Source: Dillenia suffruticosa
Taxonomy: Eukaryota > Streptophyta > Magnoliopsida > Dilleniales > Dilleniaceae
Direction: 5' to 3'
Assembly (NCBI GenBank): GCA_033439265.1
Contig: JAVTVX010000017.1
Span: 3,071,001 to 3,135,000 of the forward strand
Length of the DNA stretch: 64,000 nucleotides
Part shown: positions 45,762 through 56,400 of the stretch, in pieces
Layout of the letters: each line of letters opens with the position of its first letter
Position numbering within the stretch: position 1 is the stretch's first letter
Notes under the pieces: model-generated
What the model was told of the DNA's origin: nothing
The model's database searches: none
Seen by the model: the letters and a program-made list of their open reading frames with translations, nothing else
Program-made: the position numbers and the translations under genes

Positions 45762-48303
45762 CCCTCTCTCGATCTTTTACATTTTAAAATCTTGAATTCG
45801 ATTTCTGATGTTTTACGTTCATGTTTTGATTGGATCTTAGGTAGTTTTGAAGGAGATTGCTTTAAAACAGAAGTGGAATTCGGAGGACATTAGGGTTTCC
45901 GAATTGGACATCAGGAAAGCCAGATTTGGAACCCATCAGAGATATGAGTGTCGCATTCGAGTTGGAAAGTCTGACATGGTATTCAGATTCTCCGATGATG
46001 TCTTTTCCTGGAAGAAATTTCCAAGAGGAGCAGAAAATTTTGAATCTCTGGTTTGGGACGTGGGTTCTAAGGCAGTGCTTGATTCGTTTACAGTTGAAGG
46101 TCCTCTCGAATTGCTTGTACAAGGAAACGATGAGATCTCCCTAACTCTTCCGGTATGTCTTCATTTCTTCGCCTTGCCCCTAATTAATATTGATTCCTTT
46201 CTTTGAGTTTGGTTCTGTTATGAATGACTCGTGATTGGTGCTTATTTTATACTTAGTATAAATTAGGTAAAATTGAGGATGTTAGATTATCATATGTTTT
46301 ACTTTGTCTGAATGCGTTAATGCTTAGATTATTTGATGTAGTTTTGCTATCCTATAGTTTTTGTGTTATGAGCTTGAGATTCTCGAGGACTTGAATGGTT
46401 TCCTTCCAATTGAAATGTGTACTTGGTTCAACCTTAGAAGCTAGTTGTGCGACTTTGCTAAGGATGATATTAGCGCTTCAATGTGTAAGGCTGTAAATAG
46501 CGGGGGTTAGGAAGCAGAACCCCAAGCACTTGGCTTGATGGGTGTTTGGAGGAATGCTCTTCGGTAGCCAAGAGGGTAGACAGGCTGTTGGGTAGGGCGG
46601 TTGGGGACCTTCTTCTGCAAGATGGGTGGCAATAGAGGCAACTTGGTGGATCAAGGTTGAGGTCAGTGAAAACTAGAGTGAATTATTGGGTTCTTCAGAT
46701 ATCATTACTGTTCACATATTTTTGCAAATCAGTAGCATTTGGTCAGTAAACTTTCCTGTTAAGAGAGCACCTTAGCATGCTGTCATGAGCAAGTTCTTGA
46801 GAACTAATTTATTAGTTTTCAGTGCATGAGGAAGCTCTCAGCGTGGTGTGCTTAGCATGTGTGAGCTTTTATGGTCATAAGAGTACAGGGTAAGGTCCAA
46901 AGATAGTGTGCATGTGTATATTTATTAGGAACACAAAATAGTGCAGATATCACACACATCGTACAAGGTGGGTCGGCTCAAAACCTTCTTGGTGCAATTA
47001 CCAAGAATTAAATCTTGAATTTACTCAGAGAAAGGTGCATCTCCTATTAGCTATGTTTGGATTTGGATTCGGATTTTGAGCTAACTCAGCTAAGGCAATT
47101 TTGTTAATGGGACTTCATCCTTAATCTTTAGTGGTAAAGGATTGGGTGATGCATGTTATTTAGTTCCTTGCAAATTGAGTACCAATTACATGGTAGTGAA
47201 CTGTAAGGGCCAAGTGGCCAAGGTTGTGTGAGATTCCTTGCAAGATGTCTTAGTAGGTGACCATAATTACTAACCGACTGACATTAATAGACAACAATCA
47301 TAAAATGCAAATGGATCAAATAAATTGTATAGAATGATTTCTATTGTTAAACCCCGTGTCCTGGCCTTGTCATGTTCAATCCTTTTTGAATTTGTCATAT
47401 TGCCAATGCCCATAGTCATCTTCATGCTTAGTAGTCGGTATTTCCCAACTTGATGTGTTTGTTTGAGTTTGTGTTATGAATGTGAGTTTAAGACATCATT
47501 TTGCGCCAGCTTTGTTTTATATCCTACTTACAAATGGTCTTTCTTTGACTTTTCAGCATAACACTTCTCATACCGGTCTGAAACACATTCTTGTTGGTGA
47601 AGGAGTCACAATAGAAGTTAGAAAAGCACTGGAAGTTTCTTTGTTTCATGCATTTGACTTTGCTTCATCACTCAATAGAACTTATCCGGTAAATGCCAGG
47701 AATCTTTATTGGCCCCTTGGTGATTCATTTTGCGTAGCTTTACCTCCAATATACATTTCAGGGTCTGCCTCCCTAGTTGCATATAGGTCTGGAAATAGTG
47801 ATGCATATATTGAAACTCATTCATTGCCGAGGGGGACAATTCGGTTGATACCAGAGAAGTGCTACATTGGATATACCAACAAGAAGAGAAATTGTCCTAT
47901 TGATTCCTTGAGTTCAAGGATAGCATTATTAGAAAAGCTTCTCAAAGGCTTGCTAGGTGATAGAATCCTTCAAAAGAAATCATTGCGGTTCATCAAAGCA
48001 AAAATTAAGGCTTTAGGTGTTGTCCGCTTCCGGATTGAAATAGAAAGAGATGTTGGGAGCAATGACACTATCAGGCAAACATTAGCAGAGTGGAGAACAC
48101 AGCCTACCATCGAGAGGGTGTGGTTTGACGTAGTGGCCAAGCTTGATGAAGGAAAGCTAAAACCTTTGTTCTGTCAAAGGGTAAGGCCATTTATTATAGA
48201 GGACTCTGCCACATGGAGTAACTTAATGTCCAATATTTCTTTCACAAAGTTCCCGTCTGTTCTCGTCCCTTCCGAAGCTCTGACTTTGGATGTGAAGTGG
48301 TAG
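45530..48303 (+). CDS. TIN1-like secretory-pathway protein
   Basis: Three exons in phase (45530-45697, 45841-46152, 47557-48303) encode 408 aa. The N-terminus MFFYTAVIVFLFFQFQTLTC is a clear signal peptide, so the protein enters the ER. There is no later strong membrane segment. Exon 2 has IRVSELDIRKARFGTHQRYE and VEGPLELLVQGNDEISLTLP. Exon 3 continues with a VGEGVTIEVRKALEVSL segment and an NRT glycosylation site. Layout and phrases resemble TIN1 (tunicamycin induced 1), a plant-specific ER-stress-inducible protein of about 425 aa involved in pollen surface formation. I recognise this from memory only. No obvious unfolded-protein-response element was seen upstream. Intron 2 is 1.4 kb. A CT microsatellite lies just inside intron 1. 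Confidence 0.75.
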
Positions 48304-49430
48304 TTGCCATACTTGTATCATAAATTGTTTGGAAAGGTTTTACATGGTTGAGCAAGGCGATGCATTGCCTCCCTTTTTTTTTTTTTCCTTTTTTGAGTGA
48401 TAGATGTCTTGAGTTTATGTTAACCGATTCATACCATGTGTAAACTAGCATTCCCATTTGGTAAATACATGTATAATGTTCGCCAACTCCTTTGTGCCCG
48501 TTGGAATATGTATCTTTTCATCTGATGGTTTTTCTGCGCTTCTGCTTCTGTATTGTTGCTTCCTCTTTTGGTTTTGGCTTTTCTTGAGTTGATATATCTA
48601 GTCGGGACAGTTTATGCATGATTATCTAAGGCGTAGTATAGGAACCTTGTGCTACAACGTTATAATCTATACTCTGCCTCTGTTTTAGTCTTTTGCTTTT
48701 TCCCGACTTCAAGCATTGTGATTCATGTTGAACTTTAGTTCAGCTTAATACAAGATAATTGCCGATAGTAGTCTTTTAGTACACAGGTCGGAATATGATA
48801 AGTTTACAATTTGAGAAAAATTTTATCCATACCAAAATGATAACTTACCTCCTCCCAAGTATGATATGTTTTCATACCTTAATGATATATAAATATGCAT
48901 ATTCATCGATATTAGAAACCATGTCATGTGAATTCATGGTAAAAGGAATGAATACCAACCGGTTTTACACTAGGTTTAAAGTCAAATAATATCTCAAAGA
49001 AAATGTCCAGCCCATGGTCTCGGTCGGTTTTTAGAACTATGGACTGACGAAGGAAAATTTGGTTTTTGCACATATTAAACCCAACACTAACCTAATTAAT
49101 TGGAAATCCGGTGTCTTTGTTTGGGTGGGTTGGGTCGGTCGGTTTGGTTGGATTTCCGCATTGAAACTAATACAGGAAAATTACAGGACAAGAAGAGAAA
49201 AACCCTAAATGATTCAACAGGTATTATTTATTTTCTTTTTTCTTTAGTGGGGCTAGATGAATATGTTCTTGGCTTTGTGATGTTTTTTTGGCTTTGTGAT
49301 GTGTTTCTGCCTGGAAAAGGACTAAGCTGAAATCAGATGACATGATATCACATTCGCATTCATCATCAGGTGAAGATGAGTTGTAAAACATAGTATCAAG
49401 ATTTAAAAAACCCCCATAATGGCACCTTTC
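48304..49430. other. Intergenic between convergent genes
   Basis: 3' flanks of the 45530 gene (plus) and of the transporter (minus) face each other here. No further gene is seen. Confidence 0.5.
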
Positions 49431-51717
49431 CTAGACCTGGACCTTTTCCATTTCAACCTTAGCCTCCTCATCTTTAGATCCTTCGTGCTTCCCTTCCACT
49501 TTCTTGTATTTATACCAATGTGCGCACACCAAGTACAACCCAAAGTTTAACATACTCAACAATGCCAATAACCAGTAGAAGTAGTTAAGCTTATCTCTGT
49601 TCAAATTATTGCTGGCTAGCCATCCCCCACTAACCTTGTTCACAATGTTCACCATCACTGTGCTCATGAAGTACCCAAATGCCAAAGAACACCAAGAGAT
49701 GGATGTGCCTAATGTCTTCATCCCTGCTGAGCTTTCTTCATAGAAAAACTCGAGCAGCCCCACCAGCGTAAACAAATCCGCTGCTCCAAAAATAACATAC
49801 TGGAAGGATAGCCAGAACACGCTCATTGGCAAGGGTGTAGCACTGTCAACCATTTTATGTTCTATGGCTACTGATTTCCGACGGGTCTCCATGATTCCTG
49901 CCACTCCCATGGAAATGGCTGAGAGCACAAGCCCTACTCCTATCCTCTGGAGGTGTCGGATTCCAGTGGGAATTCCAGTGAATTTGCGTGCTAGTGGGAC
50001 GAAAATATGTTCATAGATAGGAATTAGAACAGACATGAAAACTAGTGGGATGACAGGAAGTGATGGTCCTGGTACTTTGAAACCTAGTAGGTTAGTGTCC
50101 AATGTGACACTCTGTTGGATTGAGAAGGTCTGGAGTTGCGCTAAGCATGTGTTCATGAAAACTGTGCTTAATATAATTGGGAGCATTCGGAGCAGAATTT
50201 TTGTTTCTTCAACTTGTGTCACGGTGCATAGTCTCCAGGGTCCAGGATTGACTGTTGCAGATTCATTGATTGCTGCCTTATCCAAGAATCTGCAGAAAAT
50301 TTGGTGGATTCCATTTTTTTAAGGTTAGCCATAGGAACCAAAAATAGGAAAAATGTTTATTTTAAGACTTCGTTTTGGCTTAGTTCAGACTGATTTACCT
50401 AAACTGATCAGTTCTCTGAAGAATTTCAGTGTGGACTTCTGCCTCTTTGTCACTTATCTCATACAACTGGTCACCCATCTCTGGAGTTGGGAGCTTTCGG
50501 TTTTTATAGGCAGCGACAAATACCTAGAAAAAGGAAATCCATAATAGTCATTCAACCATGAAATGAAATAGGCTCTGTCAGTGTGGCCTAGTACTGTTAG
50601 GGTATGACTTATACCTGGAGAATACGAACCAAGGGACTTCCTTGGGGAATATGAATCCGATAAACTGACTTGCCCATACACAGGAATAAAACTGCAAACA
50701 ATATTGCCAGGGTAGAAACTCCGAATGCCCAGTCCCACCCCTGATTGGTACTAATCCAAACTATGAAAGTCACACCTATAACTGCACCAATGGTGAGGCT
50801 AAACAAGAACCAGTTGAAGAAGCTTGCAAGAAGAGTTGCCTCCTTGGGGTTTCTCTGGTCGAATTGGTCGGCTCCTAGTGATGGCAAACCAGCTTTAACG
50901 CCACTAGTGCCAAATGCAACCAGATAAAGACCAGTGAATAGGATTGCGACTTGGCCACTGCCAGCTTGTTCACATTGATTCATTTTGCTCGGAGGAACTT
51001 CTATGCAAGGGAAGGGTCTTAATACGTGGAAGTGTGCTTGTATTGCCAGAAGGGCATATCCCTACAGAATTTATCATCGATAAACAGTATGTTATAAAGG
51101 CCGCCGGGAGACAGATTAGTAGGAATTAGGATATCTAGTTCTAGTTCTACATCTTTTTACAAGGTTGTACCTAGACTGTTCTTATTTTACTTCTGATGTC
51201 TTGTGAATTGCTGTAATATAGGAGATTTTAAGACTTACCAAAAATTCAATGCTGCCAAAGATGACGCAAGTTTGGAATCTGGTCAAATAGGTATCAGATA
51301 AAAACCCTCCAAACAGTGCAAGTAGAAATGAAGTTCCCATAAAGTTTGTGAGTGTTGTAGCCGATTTGGTCAAGCTAAAGTTCATGTAGCCATAGAAGTA
51401 AGTCACAAGACTCACAGCGTTTGAAATGAATGCCATGTTCTCAAGCCCTTCCGTAGCTGCATAAATCAACAATTAGAACAGCTACCTTGTAAAAAATCCA
51501 TGAAAGAAAGGGTTTAGCATCCGAGGAAAAACTGTTACCATAAACAAAGAGAGCTGCTCTCATGCCTCCAAGCCTTGTATCTTTATTCCCTTGAGTCTCA
51601 ACATCTCTACAGATACCCTGCACGGAGATCATACAAAACGTTCATGACTAAAATCTATTCATATTTTGCAACACATTGAGGGAGAGAGCAAGGCGCAAAA
51701 ACAATAGACATTACCAT
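49431..51717 (-). CDS. NPF (NRT1/PTR) family transporter
   Basis: NPF proteins are proton-coupled plasma- or endomembrane transporters of nitrate, peptides or hormones with 12 membrane helices. Six exons on the minus strand fit GT-AG and phase: 51717-51715, 51617-51539, 51456-51239, 51061-50615, 50523-50399 and 50289-49431, giving 576 aa. The first exon would supply only the ATG; an alternative ATG in exon 2's upstream extension (51632) gives 580 aa. Visible landmarks are ENMAFISNAVSLVTYF (helix 1), NFMGTSFLLALFGGFLSD, GVKAGLPSLGADQFD, FFNWFLFSL and LNYFYWLLALL. The helix-1 motif is ExxEN (EGLEN), as in the NPF4 group, not the proton-coupling ExxER/K form. I place it near NPF4 but cannot name the substrate. 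Confidence 0.88.
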
Positions 51718-51831
51718 TCTGTTGAATCTCTGAGAGCTCTTTCCTAACGAAGCAAAAGGTAAATATTTGCTCCTTAAGTCTGTGACTCGTTCACTCCTCT
51801 CGTAGGATTAAGCATTATGGCGCTTTAGAAT

Positions 51832-51839
51832 TTATATAA
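51832..51839 (-). promoter_or_regulatory. TATA box of the NPF transporter gene
   Basis: TATATAAA on the minus strand, about 115 bases upstream of ATG 51717. Transcription would begin near 51805, and no earlier ATG lies in between, which supports 51717 as the start codon. Confidence 0.6.
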
Positions 51840-54062
51840 GAGTAGAGACCCCTTTGGCTCGGTTCCTACTTTTGCGCGCCAGGACAAGAAATCAAAGGAA
51901 GGAATCAAACAAAATCATTTATGGTGTAAAATAATAATCTGTGACATTTGGGTTCTCTTTGGTTTTTTCTAAAATCGGCCATATGTGTAGATTTTTAATG
52001 TTAATGGTTGACTTGAATCATATGGTGATGAGTTGGAAAATGTCTTCGTCATGTCCTAATACTATTTGATTAATCTGTTGTATATACTAAAATGCTTCAA
52101 ACAGACGGCCTCTGTTGTAAATTCCATTGTTACGCATGAAACATATGAAGCGAGCATTATTAGCTGAAATTGATCAGACGCAGGCCAATTTTCTATACAA
52201 AAAGGCTTTTAGGATTCATGTTTCGCACTTCCTAACATTGTTTGCATAATGCTGGTTTAGTTGGATATCAAAGTTGACCTAAGAAGTTGGGACAGCCTGT
52301 GATTTATCATTTCTCTTATCTGAAGAAAATACTCTTGCCCAAATATGCTGTAAATTATATGCAGATAGTCAACCACAATTGCCATAACTGAACTGCATTA
52401 CATGTACCTTCATCTTCCTCTCTCTGTCCATGTGAAGTGCGTGGTCAAACCTCAAACCTCAAACAACTTCATGTGAGGTACGTGTAACACAGACATTAGA
52501 TTGATTCTAGTTTTAGTATCTGATACGCGTGCTTATATGACGTCTTCATTTATTTATTTTTTCTATATTATTGTTTTGAGTCACAAGATTCGTGATCTCC
52601 TTTATTTGTCTCTTAAAACTCTCTGTCCTACTCCTCAGGCCCAGATGGCCTGAACACTGCTCTCATGCCAACTGATTACACATCCGTATTTTTGTCGTAA
52701 TTAGGACAAATCTTGTTCATTTCTGGGGTAATAATTGACTTTACTTTAGTTAATCACATATAAAATCTATGGTAGGTTTTGGGTTTCTATCTCTGACTTG
52801 TATCAGACATTAACGATCTGTGAAGTCCGAAGACTCCCATTTTGTATTTTGCTTGTCATGCATTGTTTCATTCCTTCATTTTTCTTAATAAAATATGCCC
52901 GTCATTGTCAAAATTTAGGTCCATATAATTGTGGTTTCTGTTACAAGGATTGATGTGGGATTAGTTTTTGTGTTTTAGATAGTATGATGGTTTACCTACC
53001 CTGCATTCCTTTGATTGGAAATGGCAGCTCACGACCCAAAGATACCTTTATCTCTTCTGACAAACTTTTTGGACCTTATGCCTTCACCTAATTTGTAGCA
53101 TCTCCGAACAATATGCCATTTTTCATTTTTTTTTCTTTCTTTTTTGGGCAAGATTTGTTGAAGATCTCAATGAAAGTTACATCGTTAAATCTATTAGAAG
53201 TATATGATATACTCTAATGAAATTCATTATCTTTAATCAAAAATCAAATAGTGTAATAATTTTATAAAATTTCTACAATTAAATTAGACATTTCACAGTA
53301 ATAACATTTATCGTAATATCTAAAAATAATAGTTATTGTACTATCCTCCTCCTGTCAAAAAAAAGAGAGGGCTTTTGTTGTTACCATAATTTAAGATAAT
53401 TCAAATTTATGTAGTCTTACTCCTTGAAGGAGAGAGATGAGAAACAATATTTTCCATCGATTGACACATTTCATAGTGCAGATTTATCCTCCCAGGAAAT
53501 TGGAGTTTATGCAGCCTCACTCCTTGAAGCAAGGGAGAATTTATATGGTTTGACTTCACATTAAAAAGGCCAACTTTGGGGACACGGACAGACCAGAGAA
53601 AAAAAAAGTTGATTGCTATTAGAGGGGAAATGGGGATATACACTCTTCCTGAAGTGTAATACATTCAAAGATGCAAAAAATTTTGTCCATTTCATGCAGC
53701 TACAACTTATGCCTACGAAGTTCGAAGAATATGGTCTTGGTTTAAAATGTTAGGAGAGTACTTTTGAGCAACAGAACGGCAGTGGGTATGCCGGCGGAGG
53801 CGCGATTGAGTCTTTAACGTTTGGATTGAGAACCCAACAAAAATGTCTGCTTATTTAAATATGCAAAAGGCTTGTTAAGTCGGGACATTTCAATGCATTT
53901 TTTTATGTTCTATGATTTAGGACTTATTGCCATATAATCTTGTCTGTTTGTGCATACGAATATACTTTTCATATTCATAGTAATGTATGATGCGGATGAA
54001 GAGGATGGGATGGTACTCGGTCTGCTCTTGCTCAGATTGGAAATAAAAATTTAGGTCAGTGT
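51840..54062. other. Intergenic; small imperfect repeats
   Basis: No gene. ATG(T/C)AG(T/C)C(T/)TCACTCCTTGAAG-type segments recur at about 53410 and 53510 (an imperfect repeat of about 100 bases). TCAAACC is repeated near 52445. Confidence 0.5.
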
Positions 54063-54120
54063 AATAGACCTTACCCTTGATTTCCACCAAAAAAAAAAAA
54101 AATAGACCTTACCCTTGATT
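54063..54120. mobile_element. Tiny poly(A) retro-insert with 20-bp target duplication
   Basis: AATAGACCTTACCCTTGATT occurs perfectly at 54063-54082 and 54101-54120. Between them lies only TCCACC plus 12 A residues, as expected for an extremely 5'-truncated LINE or SINE insertion. Confidence 0.75.
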
Positions 54121-54403
54121 GTATTTTCGGTTTATCGTTATTTGAGAAGCTAAACTCTTGAAAGAAGTGTTTGGACTATGGAGAAATCGTAGATTCTGTA
54201 CAATGTTTATGATTTTCAATGGGGAAATTCGAATTGGGTATTTCTCAGATTGTGTGATGGGGTGAACAGCAATGGCTATACGAGGGACAACATGAAGCAA
54301 GAGAATGGAACTAAAATGGGGTTTAGATTTTTATTTGTTTATTTATTATAAAATATTATTTTCACTCCCATGTTTGGGGATGGAAGCACAAGCATAGGAA
54401 TTC

Positions 54404-54592
54404 TTTTTTTTGGGTATATTATCGTTCGGTATTTGAAATTTTATACTGACTAATATGGATCGATCGCTATAAAATTCATTTTGTAGGGATGTGTCTCACA
54501 ACATTATATTTTTCATGTTCAAGAGTAGTCGAACTCCCGATTTAATTAAAAGACAAAGGTGTCTATCTCACTTATACCAACAAATATCGGTA
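54404..54592 (-). mobile_element. tRNA-derived SINE with 17-bp target duplication
   Basis: On the minus strand it begins with an A-box-like TTGGTATAAGTGAGATAG and a B box GGGAGTTCGACTAC, and ends ATTAGTCAGTATAAAATTTC and AAATACCGAACGATAATA before an A run. CACAAGCATAGGAATTC flanks it perfectly at 54387-54403 and 54593-54609. Confidence 0.85.
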
Positions 54593-55143
54593 CACAAGCA
54601 TAGGAATTCGCCACTACAATCAGCCGACCCAAAACTTAAGGTATTTTAGTGTTGAATTGAATACTTCTTTTTTTATCCCCTTTCGATGATGGACTTGCTC
54701 TGAGCAGACTCGTTCTGCTTATAATGAAGTTCCTTATTGAACTTTAGCAAAAAATATTTATTATTATTATTATTATTATTTTCTTTTTGATGCAGGGGCA
54801 CAGCTCCAAAGGGACAAAGACGAAAAGGCGCGTAGAATAACCTAGGCCAAATGCATTCATTTTTTATTAAAAAAAAGCATTTAATTTAATGGTAAAGTTT
54901 TTATTAATTTATGATATTTCGACAATTCTTACATATTTAAATAAAATTTTTTTGTTAGCTATCGATTTGCTAAAACGGTTCATGAGTATTAAAAGGGAGG
55001 AGGCTAATCAAATCCACCCCCAAGAATTAATTTTATTTCAATAACCAAATTTATGTTACGCTGCCTATGTGTCTTTGCCGAAAGAAAAAGATCAACAAGG
55101 GGCATTTTATAGGGATATCAATGGCAATTTTGGACAACACTTC

Positions 55144-55310
55144 GTTGGTCTAATGAGAGGGATACTAATAACTTATATTAAAAATCAGAATTCGAATCTT
55201 GATAGTGATAAAAACAACGCTGGGAGAGTTTCCTTCCTATTGGGATCTGATAACAGATCGACCGACATTAGTCAGAGTAAAATTTTAAATATTTCGTTTG
55301 ATAGTTGAAA
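55144..55310 (+). mobile_element. tRNA-derived SINE
   Basis: A-box-like TTGGTCTAATGAGAGGGATA and B-box-like AGAATTCGAATCTTG are followed by a body with ACATTAGTCAGAGTAAAATT and a degenerate form of the shared 3' end. No A tail or target duplication is clear, so it is probably an old copy. Confidence 0.6.
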
Positions 55311-55632
55311 TGGTTGTTTGTCGAAGTAATGATATCAATACCAAACAAATGAAGAATTGAATGAAGATAATTTATATCGATATATTTTAATTGATCATCT
55401 AATACATTTTAATTAAGTTTTAATGTTGTCATGATTTCTAAATAATTAAATTATTTTGATATAATCTATTATGTGAAATTTAGTTTATTAAATCCTTGAC
55501 TTATTTAGTATATTGGCTCATATTTTAAGAAATTAAAGGTTTTTTGTGTTAATTTTTTTAATAAATTGTGTTATATTTCATATTTAAAAACATATATTAT
55601 TTAGAAAAAATACAGCTCTAGATGTACCTGAG

Positions 55633-55735
55633 CACCAACACTTGTTGGCTAGATGGGATAAGTACCTTTGTTTCTTAACCAAGTCGGGAGTTCGACTCCT
55701 CTAGATAAAAAAAATAATAATAATATTAAGAAATC
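55633..55735 (+). mobile_element. tRNA-derived SINE or tRNA-like relic
   Basis: TTGGCTAGATGGGATAAG (A box) and GGGAGTTCGACTCCTCT (B box) sit at near-tRNA spacing, followed directly by an A-rich tail with AAT units. The shared 3' body of the other SINEs is absent, so this may be a different short family or a truncated copy. It is not a functional tRNA: no cloverleaf acceptor stem is apparent. Confidence 0.6.
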
Positions 55736-56400
55736 TGTCTCTATAAAACCAAGCCAAGGTAAAAATAAAAAATAAAAAAACAAAAAAAAAACAAAACAAA
55801 AATGTGCCCGAGCTCAAGACATCCGTGGCTTTTAATTTTCCATTCTCACACTTCGCTTCTAGGCCCTATGGGCCAAAGTTTTCAGGAAATTGGTCCGGAG
55901 CCCAACACTGCCACTATCAAGTAGTTCTGAAGGCCCAATACGCGACAATATTGTGGGCGTCTAGTCACCGGGGAAAATGGGCCCAAGCCTGTTTTCTTTC
56001 CGGTCACCATCTTTTTTTTCTTTTTTTAATCAACCAGTCTGTAATCAACTGAATAATCCTCTACTTACTGACCGAGCAGAATTAGAATTTTTTGTAGAAA
56101 ATTTATTCCTTGTAAGGTCACATTGTGAGAAATTTTTATATTTGAAAAAAAGAGGAGAGAGGGTAATAATGAAAGAGAAAATGAATTTTATTTTCTTCGA
56201 ATTAACGACGCCGTATTATGATGTCACACACTTCCTCTCCATGGTTGGATTTCAAGGCGTGGAGAAACGAATGTGATTCCCACCTTCCTTTTGACTCCTC
56301 TTCGTGTCGGTTTCCCTTTAGTATAGCAAAACCCACTTTCTTTACCTCTTTCTTTCTTCCCAACTTGAGAAGAAACCCCCCTGCAAGACAAACGCTGGAA

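Larger units (their letters stand above)
54610..56400. other. Intergenic, SINE-rich; serpin upstream region
   Basis: Contains the two SINEs listed separately and A-rich tracts (about 55755-55805). The final 200 bases carry in-frame upstream ATGs at 56218 and 56221 relative to the serpin. No TATA box was identified. Confidence 0.5.

Noticed and set aside
55633..55705. Functional tRNA gene
   Set aside because: A and B boxes are good, but no acceptor-stem pairing or cloverleaf is apparent and an A tail follows, so it is SINE-like.
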